Shown: positions 4,827 through 12,434 of the stretch, one piece after another
Numbering within the stretch: the stretch's first letter is position 1
Layout of the letters: every line of letters begins with the position of its first letter
NCBI GenBank assembly: GCA_934408585.1
Contig: CAKRVA010000020.1
Span: forward strand, 1 to 29,509
From: an uncultured Lachnospiraceae bacterium
GTDB lineage: Bacteria; Bacillota; Clostridia; Lachnospirales; Lachnospiraceae
Length of the DNA: 29,509 nucleotides
Direction: 5' to 3'
Position numbers and translations under genes: made by a program
The notes under the pieces: model-generated
The model's database searches: none
What the model saw: only the letters and a program-made list of their open reading frames with translations
What the model was told of the DNA's origin: nothing

Positions 4827-7514
4827 ATGTTTAGGAACGAAACCGTGGAACAGGAAGCACAACAGCAGGAGATGAACGATTGGGCAAAGGGATTGTCGGC
4901 AAAAGAGGCTGCAGAACGATTGGACAGGTATGGAGCAAATAAGCTGAAGGAACGAAAGAAGAAAAGTGTAGTCACATTATTTCTGGAACAGTTAAATGAT
5001 CCGCTGATTTATATTCTGATGGCGGCAATTGCGGTTTCGCTTTTTCTTGGAGAGGTTGGGGAATCTCTGATTATTGCAGTAGTTATTATTTTGAATGCGG
5101 CAGTAGGTGTGGCACAGGAAGGAAAAGCATTAAAGGCAATCGAGGCACTGCAGAATCTATCGAGTCCCAAAGCAATTGTCCGGCGTGACGGTAAGGAAAT
5201 AGAAATATCAAGTCTGGAGGTTGTGCCGGGCGACGTGATTCTTTTGGAAGCCGGGAGGCAGGTACCTGCGGATGCCAGACTCCTTTATACGATGAATTTG
5301 AAGGTGGATGAATCTGCACTTACCGGGGAGTCGGTTCCGGTTGAAAAAGATGCCGGAGCAGAGGAGCATCGTGAAGAACCATTGCAAAAAGGCGGTATCG
5401 GGGACCGTTTGCAAGATGTATTTATGTCGACGATGGTAACAGCCGGAAGAGGAGAAGCAGTCGTTGTGGTTACCGGAATGAATACCGAAATCGGTAAAAT
5501 TGCGGGAATGCTGGAAAGCGGACCGGAAGAAATGACTCCGCTTCAAAAACGGCTTGCTGATTTGGGAAAAATGCTGAGCGCACTTGCCATTGGGATTTGT
5601 ATCTTCTTATTCCTAGTGGCGGTAATTCAGAAGCGGGATATTGGAGAGATGTTGTTGACTGCCATTTCCCTTGCGGTCGCAGCCGTCCCGGAAGGACTCG
5701 CAGCTATCGTGACGATTGTGCTGGCATTGAGCGTGTCACGAATGGTAAAAGTCGGAGCAATTGTGCGAAAACTGCCATCGGTAGAAACCCTGGGGGCAGT
5801 AAATGTGGTCTGCTCGGACAAAACCGGTACACTCACACAAAATAAAATGACGGTTCAGGAATGCTATGTGAATGGAAAAATCATCGACAGTAATTCCTTA
5901 GATGTGGAAAATCATCAGAAATTTCTCCGGGCATGCGTGCTTTGCAATGATGCCAAACTGGGAGAGCAGAACATCGGGGACCCCACGGAGCTGGCGCTTT
6001 TGTTCCTGGCAAAAAAATATAGTATTGAAAAACAAATCTGTGAAAAAGAATATCCACGTATTGGAGAATGTGCGTTTGACTCTATGCGGAAAAGAATGAC
6101 GACAATTCACAGTACACCGGATGGCGAAATTGCATTTACAAAAGGAGCGGTAGACCGCATTTTGCCAAGGTGTAAAAGTGTTTGGAAAAATGGAAAAGAA
6201 GCGGCTTTTTCAGAACGGGCAAAAAGAGAGGTATTGGAAGCAGCCGGCATAATGGCATCAAAGGCACTTCGTGTACTGGCAATTTCCATGAAGACAAAAG
6301 GAAACCTGGAGGCAGAGGAAGAACTTGTATTTCTTGGACTGGTAGGAATGATTGACCCGCCGAGGGAGGACGTTGCCAATGCTGTTGCAAGCTTTCAGAA
6401 TGCACATGTGGATACGGTAATGATTACCGGGGACCATGTGGATACAGCACTTGCTATTGCAAAAGACCTTGGAATTGCGAATAGCAGCAGCCAGTGTATG
6501 CGCGGGGAAGAACTCGAAACAATGACCGAAGAAGAGCTGGGAGAGCGAATCGGGCAGATAAAAGTATTTGCCAGGGTATCACCGGAACATAAGGTAAGAA
6601 TTGTAAATGCATTGAAGAAAAAAGACAAGATTGTTGCAATGACCGGTGACGGAATTAATGATGCACCTTCTTTGCGTGCTGCAGATGTAGGGATTGCAAT
6701 GGGAAAAGGTGGAACAGATGTTGCAAGAAACGCTGCCGATCTGGTTCTGACGGATGACAATTTCGCAACGATTGAAAAGGCAATTAAAGAAGGACGCGGA
6801 ATATACGAAAATATCCGCAAAACAATTTTGTTTCTGCTTTCTTCCAATTTTGGAGAAATCATTACCATGCTGGCGGCAATTCTGGCAGGATTTCCTGCGA
6901 CTTTAAAGGCGAGCCATATTTTATGGGTAAACCTGATTACCGACTCCCTTCCGGCATTGGCACTTGGAATGGATGTGAATGACGGTGATGAATTGATGAA
7001 AGTACCTCCGAGAAAAAGCACGGATACGATGTTTTCCCATGGAGGGCTTTCCTGTACGATATGCTATGGCGTGGTCATCGGAGTCATCAGCCTTGTGGCA
7101 TTTTTGACGGTTCCTTATGGGGAACTTGTGCAAAAAGGGCTGCCGGTCAACTTTCAGAATCTGAAGAAAATACTGGAACTGGAATGGGTATTGAATAAAG
7201 CGCAGACTCATGCCTTTACGGTGCTTGGCATGAGTCAGCTGGTACATGCAGTCGGAATGAGGGATGTAAACCGTTCTGTTTTTCGTATGAAGCATTTCGA
7301 TAATCTGTATATGCTGGCAGCTCTCGGAATTGGCTTTCTGCTGCAGTTTCTGGTGACGGAAATACCGTACTTTGTAATGTTGTTCGGAACAAGCCGGTTA
7401 TCCTTAAAGGAATGGTGTATGCTGGAGGTACTTGCTTTGGTGCCGTTGTTTGTGCATGAGCTGCTTTGTTTTTTTAATGTAATTGAAGGAAAGCCAAAAG
7501 AAATAAAAGAATAG
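4827..7514 (+). CDS. P-type (P2A) calcium-transporting ATPase
   Basis: An 895-residue cation pump, normal length for SERCA/PMCA-like bacterial enzymes, which use ATP to export Ca2+ (some carry Mn2+ or other divalent ions). In order: the N-terminal cation-ATPase segment (LSAKEAAERLDRYGANKL), the actuator-domain TGES at residues 166-169, the M4 motif PEGLAAIV, the phosphorylation motif DKTGTLT with Asp331, the nucleotide-binding KGAVD, the hinge TGDGINDAPSL from residue 606, and M6 NLITDSLPALALG. About ten membrane helices are expected. The N-terminus has no metal-binding CxxC, which argues against copper or zinc pumps. Translation depends on a ribosome site lying wholly inside a hairpin. Its 3' end overlaps the convergent ytaF gene by 41 nt. 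Confidence 0.93.
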   Translation: MFRNETVEQEAQQQEMNDWAKGLSAKEAAERLDRYGANKLKERKKKSVVTLFLEQLNDPLIYILMAAIAVSLFLGEVGESLIIAVVIILNAAVGVAQEGKALKAIEALQNLSSPKAIVRRDGKEIEISSLEVVPGDVILLEAGRQVPADARLLYTMNLKVDESALTGESVPVEKDAGAEEHREEPLQKGGIGDRLQDVFMSTMVTAGRGEAVVVVTGMNTEIGKIAGMLESGPEEMTPLQKRLADLGKMLSALAIGICIFLFLVAVIQKRDIGEMLLTAISLAVAAVPEGLAAIVTIVLALSVSRMVKVGAIVRKLPSVETLGAVNVVCSDKTGTLTQNKMTVQECYVNGKIIDSNSLDVENHQKFLRACVLCNDAKLGEQNIGDPTELALLFLAKKYSIEKQICEKEYPRIGECAFDSMRKRMTTIHSTPDGEIAFTKGAVDRILPRCKSVWKNGKEAAFSERAKREVLEAAGIMASKALRVLAISMKTKGNLEAEEELVFLGLVGMIDPPREDVANAVASFQNAHVDTVMITGDHVDTALAIAKDLGIANSSSQCMRGEELETMTEEELGERIGQIKVFARVSPEHKVRIVNALKKKDKIVAMTGDGINDAPSLRAADVGIAMGKGGTDVARNAADLVLTDDNFATIEKAIKEGRGIYENIRKTILFLLSSNFGEIITMLAAILAGFPATLKASHILWVNLITDSLPALALGMDVNDGDELMKVPPRKSTDTMFSHGGLSCTICYGVVIGVISLVAFLTVPYGELVQKGLPVNFQNLKKILELEWVLNKAQTHAFTVLGMSQLVHAVGMRDVNRSVFRMKHFDNLYMLAALGIGFLLQFLVTEIPYFVMLFGTSRLSLKEWCMLEVLALVPLFVHELLCFFNVIEGKPKEIKE

Positions 7515-8061
7515 CACCTGCCAGTGACAGATTACGGGAACATCGGCTGGAGAAAAACTGACCTGCGGTCCATCCGGCATAAATCGTGATGAAATGGATT
7601 ACCACAGAGTATATAAAGATAAAGAGAATCGGAATATGCAGGGAACCGATGCTGAGCCCGGCAGAAATGTTGTCTACGGAAAGCGTGACAGCCAGCAGGG
7701 AAGCTTCCTGCGGAGATAAAACCTGTGTTTCTTTCTGGTTGATTTTGTGGGAAAGTGTTTCGGTTGTCATTTCGTTTTTTTGCCGGTGAAAAAAAGGAAG
7801 GGCATCATACAACTTGTAAAAAGCAAGAAACAGGAGCACCAGAAAAGGGAGCCATCTGGCAACTGTGGGTGGGATGTATCTGGAAAGAACATCGCCGAAG
7901 AAAAAAGAAATTGTTAAGACTCCGCCTGAAATGAAGGAAATGAGAAACAGGCACAGCGGAGAAATATATACATGTTCCATGCCATAGGAGAGACCGAAAA
8001 TCAGGGCATCCATGGAAAGGAGCGTAATTAAAAAGAGGGAAAAAAAGAGTGAAAAATCCAT
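7474..8061 (-). CDS. ytaF: YtaF-like sporulation integral membrane protein (MntP-related)
   Basis: A 195-residue hydrophobic protein with about six membrane helices in two homologous halves, each carrying a conserved Asp motif: MDALIFGLSYG near residue 17 and SVDNISAGLSIG near residue 130. This matches the YtaF family, which is related to the MntP manganese exporters and to LysE-type carriers. In spore formers ytaF is linked to sporulation, but its transport role is not established. A charged cytoplasmic loop lies between the halves (HRQKNEMTTETLSHK). An AAGGAAA ribosome site precedes the ATG. The gene is convergent with the calcium-type ATPase, overlapping its coding end by 41 nt, and divergent from the beta-CASP nuclease gene. 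The combination of two divalent-cation membrane proteins may be coincidental. Confidence 0.8.
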   Translation of the reverse strand: MDFSLFFSLFLITLLSMDALIFGLSYGMEHVYISPLCLFLISFISGGVLTISFFFGDVLSRYIPPTVARWLPFLVLLFLAFYKLYDALPFFHRQKNEMTTETLSHKINQKETQVLSPQEASLLAVTLSVDNISAGLSIGSLHIPILFIFIYSVVIHFITIYAGWTAGQFFSSRCSRNLSLAGAILLFLLAFLQLH

Positions 8062-8081
8062 AGAGACGTTTCCTTAAGCGT

Positions 8082-8111
8082 TTGCTATATCATATGTAAA
8101 TATGGTATACT
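8082..8111 (+). promoter_or_regulatory. Promoter for the beta-CASP nuclease / thyA / folA run
   Basis: TTGCTA (8082-8087) and TATACT (8106-8111) are separated by 18 bp, with an extended -10 TGG. It faces the nuclease gene and is the only convincing plus-strand promoter in the 101-bp divergent spacer. Confidence 0.6.
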
Positions 8112-8162
8112 CGGTGTAATAACAACTTGGTTTTTTACAGAGAGGGAAGGTAAGAAAAATAT

Positions 8163-9764
8163 ATGAAATTAATTTTTATTGGGGCAGACCATGAGGTTAC
8201 AGGAAGCTGCCATTATCTGCAGGTGGGGGAGAAACATATACTGGTAGATTATGGTATGCAGCAGGGAGTGGATGCATTTGAAAATGCGGACCTTCCCGTA
8301 TGCGAAGCGCGGATTGACTATGTTCTTCTGACACACGCACACGTTGACCATTCCGGAATGATTCCGCAGCTTGTTGCGAGAGGTTTTCGCGGAAAAATTA
8401 TAACCACAGACGCAACAGCGGATTTGTGCAGTATTATGCTTCGTGACTGTGCACATATCCAGATGCAGGAAGCGGAGTGGAAAAACCGTAAGGCAAAGCG
8501 TAGTGCAGAAAATGCACTGGTGGAGCCTTTATATACAATGGAAGATGCAGATGCGGCAATTAAGAGAATTGTGCCGTATAGCTATAATGAAATCATAGAT
8601 TTATGCGAAGGCGTAAAAATCCGTTTTACCGATGTAGGACACCTGCTTGGTTCTTCCAGTATTGAGGTGTGGGCAACCGAGGAAGGTGTTACCAAGAAAA
8701 TTGTTTTTTCCGGGGATATTGGGAATAAAAACCAGCCACTGATTAAGGACCCAAGCTATACCAAAGAGGCAGATTATGTGGTTATGGAATCCACCTATGG
8801 AGACCGGTTCCATCCGACGGACAAACCGGATTATGTTGCCGAACTGACACAGATTCTGCAGGAAACGTTCGACCGGGGCGGAAATGTGGTCATTCCTTCT
8901 TTTGCAGTAGGAAGAACACAGGAAATGCTGTACTTTTTACGAAAAATCAAAGAAGACCGGCTGGTAAAAGGACATGAGGATTTTCCGGTGTATGTGGATA
9001 GTCCGCTGGCAGTGGAAGCAACCGGTATTTTCCATAAAAATGAAATCGAATGCTTTGACGAAGAAGCAATGGAGCTTGTCCGGAAAGGAATTAATCCGAT
9101 TGCATTTCCGGGGTTGCGTTTATCAATTACGAGCGATGAATCCAAGGCAATCAACTTTGAAAATACACCCAAGGTTATCATTTCAGCATCCGGTATGTGC
9201 GAAGCAGGACGAATCCGCCATCATCTGAAACATAACTTATGGCGAAAAGAATGTACGATTCTGTTTGTGGGATATCAGGCGGTCGGAACGCTTGGCAGGG
9301 TCCTTGTGGAAGGTGTGGATGAAGTGAAGCTTTTCGGAGAGCCGATAGAAGTGCGTGCAGAAATTAAGACATTGACCGGATTGTCAGGACACGCTGATAA
9401 GAATGGTTTGATTGAATGGGTAGAAGCGTTTGAGGAAAAACCAAGAAAGATTTTCATTGTACATGGCGAAGATTCCGTATGCAAATCCTTTGTCGAATGT
9501 CTACAGGTGGAACACGGTTTAAAAGCATATGCGCCGTACAGTGGAACGGAGTTTAATCTTCTTACCAATAAGCTGGAATACGAAGCACAGCCGATTCCGG
9601 TAGTAAAGAAGAAGGCAAAGGCTGCTTCGGATGTATTCAGCAGACTGCTTGCAGCAGGACAGCGGCTGATTGCGGTAATTCATAAGAACGAGGGAGGCGC
9701 TAATAAGGATCTGGCAAAATTTGCGGATCAGATTAACTCTCTTTGTGATAAATGGGAACTTTAA
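8163..9764 (+). CDS. MBL-fold, beta-CASP domain ribonuclease (CPSF/YSH1-like)
   Basis: A 533-residue metallo-beta-lactamase superfamily protein. It begins MKLIFIGADHEVTGSC, the typical start of bacterial CPSF73-like proteins. The zinc motif HAHVDH is at residues 58-63, and further ligands follow in GHLLGSSS and FSGDIG. The inserted beta-CASP domain (GNVVIPSFAVGRTQEML) is next, then SASGMCEAGRIRHHLK and the closing TLTGLSGHAD and IVHGE motifs. Family members are endo- or 5'-exoribonucleases acting in RNA processing; the substrate here is not known. A C-terminal extension of about 60 basic residues has no obvious domain. The stop is 19 nt before thyA, so the gene likely heads a thyA-folA operon, although no functional link to thymidylate synthesis is evident. 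Confidence 0.88.
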   Translation: MKLIFIGADHEVTGSCHYLQVGEKHILVDYGMQQGVDAFENADLPVCEARIDYVLLTHAHVDHSGMIPQLVARGFRGKIITTDATADLCSIMLRDCAHIQMQEAEWKNRKAKRSAENALVEPLYTMEDADAAIKRIVPYSYNEIIDLCEGVKIRFTDVGHLLGSSSIEVWATEEGVTKKIVFSGDIGNKNQPLIKDPSYTKEADYVVMESTYGDRFHPTDKPDYVAELTQILQETFDRGGNVVIPSFAVGRTQEMLYFLRKIKEDRLVKGHEDFPVYVDSPLAVEATGIFHKNEIECFDEEAMELVRKGINPIAFPGLRLSITSDESKAINFENTPKVIISASGMCEAGRIRHHLKHNLWRKECTILFVGYQAVGTLGRVLVEGVDEVKLFGEPIEVRAEIKTLTGLSGHADKNGLIEWVEAFEEKPRKIFIVHGEDSVCKSFVECLQVEHGLKAYAPYSGTEFNLLTNKLEYEAQPIPVVKKKAKAASDVFSRLLAAGQRLIAVIHKNEGGANKDLAKFADQINSLCDKWEL

Positions 9765-9783
9765 TGAAGGAGACAAAGGAAGC

Positions 9784-10632
9784 ATGAGTAAGGCAGACGA
9801 GATTTTTATCAATATGTGTAAGGATATTCTGGAAAATGGGACGAGTACCGAGGGAGAAAAGGTACGTCCACACTGGGAGGATGGAACTCCGGCATATACC
9901 ATTAAAAAGTTTGGAGTCGTAAACCGTTATAATCTTGCAGAAGAATTTCCTATTCTGACACTTCGGAAAACGGCATTGAAGAGTGCAACGGATGAAATGT
10001 TGTGGATCTGGCAGCAGAAGTCGAACAACATCCATGACCTGCACAGCCACATCTGGGATGAGTGGGCAGACGAGGACGGCTCTATCGGAAAGGCATATGG
10101 CTATCAGCTGGGTGTGAAGCATCAATACAAAGAGGGCATGATGGACCAGGTAGACCGTGTGATTTATGATTTGAAAAACAATCCGTTCAGCCGCAGAATC
10201 ATGACAAATATTTATGTTCATCAGGATTTGCATGAAATGAATCTTTATCCCTGTGCCTATAGCATGACATTTAATGTGACGCAGAAAAAAGGTGAGGATA
10301 AATTAACACTGAATGCGATTCTGAATCAGAGGTCTCAGGACGTGCTGGCAGCAAATAACTGGAATGTGGTACAGTATGCCGTGCTTGTACATATGCTGGC
10401 GCAGACCTGTGATATGAATGTGGGAGAACTGGTACATGTGATTGCAGATGCCCATATTTATGACCGTCATGTTCCGATTATCAAAGAGCTTATCAGCAGG
10501 ACACCATATGAAGCACCTGCCTTCTGGCTGAATCCGGATGTAAAAGACTTTTATCAGTTCACAAGAAACGATGTGCGTGTGGACAATTATGTGACCGGTG
10601 AGCAGGTTAAGGATATTCCGATTGCAATCTAA
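9784..10632 (+). CDS. thyA: Thymidylate synthase ThyA
   Basis: Converts dUMP and methylene-tetrahydrofolate to dTMP and dihydrofolate. The 282-residue protein shows the nucleophile Cys157 in the PCAYS motif, the RRIMTNIY arginine region, NQRSQDV with the dUMP-binding Arg and Asp residues, and the C-terminal HIYDRHV segment. The start at 9784 follows GGAGA by 11 nt and a weaker AAAGGAA site closer in; an upstream in-frame ATG would lie inside the nuclease gene. The stop is 41 nt before folA, whose product regenerates the folate that ThyA oxidises, so the pair forms a classic functional operon. Confidence 0.97.
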   Translation: MSKADEIFINMCKDILENGTSTEGEKVRPHWEDGTPAYTIKKFGVVNRYNLAEEFPILTLRKTALKSATDEMLWIWQQKSNNIHDLHSHIWDEWADEDGSIGKAYGYQLGVKHQYKEGMMDQVDRVIYDLKNNPFSRRIMTNIYVHQDLHEMNLYPCAYSMTFNVTQKKGEDKLTLNAILNQRSQDVLAANNWNVVQYAVLVHMLAQTCDMNVGELVHVIADAHIYDRHVPIIKELISRTPYEAPAFWLNPDVKDFYQFTRNDVRVDNYVTGEQVKDIPIAI

Positions 10633-10673
10633 ACAGACAGAAGAAAAATGTACCGCCAAAGGAGATAAATAAC

Positions 10674-11165
10674 ATGAATATGATTGTAGCAGTGGACAAT
10701 AACTGGGCCATTGGAAATAAAAATGAATTGCTGGTCAGCATTCCGGCAGATATGAAATTTTTCCGTCAGGAAACAACAGGGAATGTTGTTGTTATGGGAC
10801 GAAAAACGCTGGACAGCTTCCCGGGTGGAATGCCGTTAAAGAACCGTACAAACATCGTACTTACCGGAAACCGGAATTATTCGGTGAAGGATGCGATTGT
10901 GGTGCATGATCTGGAGGAACTGCTGGAGGAGTTAAAGAAGTATCCGTCAGAGTCTGTTTATGTGATTGGCGGCGGCAGTATTTACCGTCAGCTTCTGCCG
11001 TACTGTGATGTCTGCCATGTGACCAAAATTGACCATACCTATGAGGCGGATACCTACTTCCCGAATCTGGACGAGGATGAGGAATGGGAGATAACGGCAG
11101 ACAGCGAAGAACAGACGTATTTTGATATTGCGTACCAGTTTTTAAAGTATGAGAGAAAGGCTTGA
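10674..11165 (+). CDS. folA: Dihydrofolate reductase
   Basis: NADPH-dependent reduction of dihydrofolate to tetrahydrofolate, recycling the folate consumed by the preceding thyA. The 163-residue length is typical. Visible motifs are the N-terminal MIVAVDNNWAIGN, with the Met20-loop Trp, and the substrate-contacting IPADMKFF, in which Asp replaces the Glu/Asp found at this site. The NADPH motif VVMGRKTLDSFP and YVIGGGSIY follow. GGAG lies 9 nt ahead of the ATG. It is co-transcribed with thyA. A promoter-like TTGACT overlaps the stop codon and may serve the following ilvE. Confidence 0.96.
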   Translation: MNMIVAVDNNWAIGNKNELLVSIPADMKFFRQETTGNVVVMGRKTLDSFPGGMPLKNRTNIVLTGNRNYSVKDAIVVHDLEELLEELKKYPSESVYVIGGGSIYRQLLPYCDVCHVTKIDHTYEADTYFPNLDEDEEWEITADSEEQTYFDIAYQFLKYERKA

Positions 11166-11190
11166 CTTTTAAAAACAAAAGGATAATAAT
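11162..11190 (+). promoter_or_regulatory. Possible promoter for ilvE
   Basis: TTGACT (11162-11167) overlaps the folA stop, and AATAAT (11185-11190) lies 17 bp downstream. The -10 is weak, and other AT-rich hexamers nearby could serve instead. The 94-bp gap before ilvE makes an independent promoter plausible. Confidence 0.4.
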
Positions 11191-11259
11191 ATTTTCTAAT
11201 ATAAGTTTCGGGCGTCAAAAGATGCGTAGAAAGAAAAGACTTAGGAGGGAAGAAACATC

Positions 11260-12282
11260 ATGGAAAAGAAAGACATTGACTGGGGTAATCTTGGTTTCGG
11301 CTATGTTCAGACAGATTATCGTTTCGTTTCAAATTTTAAAAACGGAGCATGGGATGAAGGCATTATTACCAAAGATGCAAACGTTGTATTGAATGAATGT
11401 GCAGGTGTTCTTCAGTATGCACAGACGGTATTTGAAGGCTTAAAGGCATATACTACCAGCGATGGACGTACCGTGGTTTTCCGTCCTGATTTGAACGGAG
11501 AGCGTTTGGAACAGAGTGCAGCACGTCTGGAAATGCCGGTTTTCCCTAAGGAACGTTTTGTGGAAGCAGTAAAGCAGGTCGTAAAGGCGAATGAAGCTTT
11601 TGTGCCTCCTTATGGAAGCGGTGCAACACTTTATCTCCGTCCGTATATGTTTGGAACAAACCCGGTAATTGGTGTAAAGCCGGCAAGTGAATATCAGTTC
11701 CGTATTTTTGCAACACCGGTTGGCCCTTACTTCAAGGGTGGTGCAAAACCGATTACGATTCGTGTTTGTGATTTTGACCGTGCAGCACCAAACGGAACAG
11801 GTCATATCAAAGCAGGTCTGAACTACGCAATGAGCTTACATGCAATTGTGGATGCACATAATCAGGGTTATGATGAAAATATGTATCTGGATGCAAAGAC
11901 AAGAACAAAGGTAGAAGAAACAGGTGGAGCAAACTTCATCTTCGTAACAAAAGACGGCAAGGTAGTCACTCCGAAGTCCAACAGTATTTTACCTTCTATT
12001 ACAAGACGTTCCCTGATTCAGGTGGCAAGAGAATATCTTGGTCTTGAAGCAGAGGAAAGAGAAATCTATTTTGATGAAGTAAAGGATTTTGCAGAAGCAG
12101 GACTTTGCGGAACAGCAGCTGTCATCTCTCCGGTTGGAAAAATTGTAGACCATGGCAAGGAAATCTGTTTCCCAAGTGGTATGGAGGAAATGGGACCTGT
12201 AACAAGAAAACTTTACGAAACATTAACCGGAATCCAGATGGGAACCATCAAGGCTCCTGAAGGATGGGTTGTAGAAATTTAA
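11260..12282 (+). CDS. ilvE: Branched-chain amino acid aminotransferase
   Basis: A PLP-dependent fold-type IV transaminase interconverting Leu, Ile and Val with their 2-oxo acids. At 340 residues it is of the longer BCAT type found in Clostridia. The PLP lysine is Lys184 in HIKAGLNYA. The family signature EETGGANFIFV follows, as does the phosphate-binding CGTAAVISPVG near the C-terminus. The early YFKGG and the substrate-site region YLRPYMFG are also present. GGAGGG lies about 11 nt ahead of the ATG. A strong terminator follows. The next operon, for aryl-2-oxo-acid oxidation, could use oxo acids from such an aminotransferase, but BCATs prefer aliphatic substrates, so the link is only suggestive. 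Confidence 0.94.
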   Translation: MEKKDIDWGNLGFGYVQTDYRFVSNFKNGAWDEGIITKDANVVLNECAGVLQYAQTVFEGLKAYTTSDGRTVVFRPDLNGERLEQSAARLEMPVFPKERFVEAVKQVVKANEAFVPPYGSGATLYLRPYMFGTNPVIGVKPASEYQFRIFATPVGPYFKGGAKPITIRVCDFDRAAPNGTGHIKAGLNYAMSLHAIVDAHNQGYDENMYLDAKTRTKVEETGGANFIFVTKDGKVVTPKSNSILPSITRRSLIQVAREYLGLEAEEREIYFDEVKDFAEAGLCGTAAVISPVGKIVDHGKEICFPSGMEEMGPVTRKLYETLTGIQMGTIKAPEGWVVEI

Positions 12283-12303
12283 TTTGGATTAAAAGAATGT
12301 TGA

Positions 12304-12348
12304 TTTGCGGGAATGCGAAAAATAGCGTTCCCGCAAATTTTTTCGTTT
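12304..12348 (+). terminator. Intrinsic terminator after ilvE
   Basis: TTTGCGGGAA pairs with TTCCCGCAAA, with three further inner pairs (12304-12337), followed by TTTTTTCGTTTT. It separates ilvE from the ior operon. Confidence 0.9.
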
Positions 12349-12374
12349 TCATGTAACCGAAAATATGTTATGAT
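12346..12374 (+). promoter_or_regulatory. Possible promoter for the iorAB-paaK operon
   Basis: TTTTCA (12346-12351), 17 bp, TATGAT (12369-12374). The -35 is weak and overlaps the T-tail of the ilvE terminator. It is the best candidate in the 152-bp gap before iorA. Confidence 0.4.
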
Positions 12375-12434
12375 TATTTCTAGTGCATTATTTTTGATGA
12401 AAGAAACAAAAGAACATGGAGAGGTGGTTTTATT

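Noticed and set aside
6395..7021. 208-codon minus-strand open frame within the ATPase gene
   Set aside because: It is a shadow of a strongly conserved ATPase coding frame; its translation has no domain and no ribosome site.
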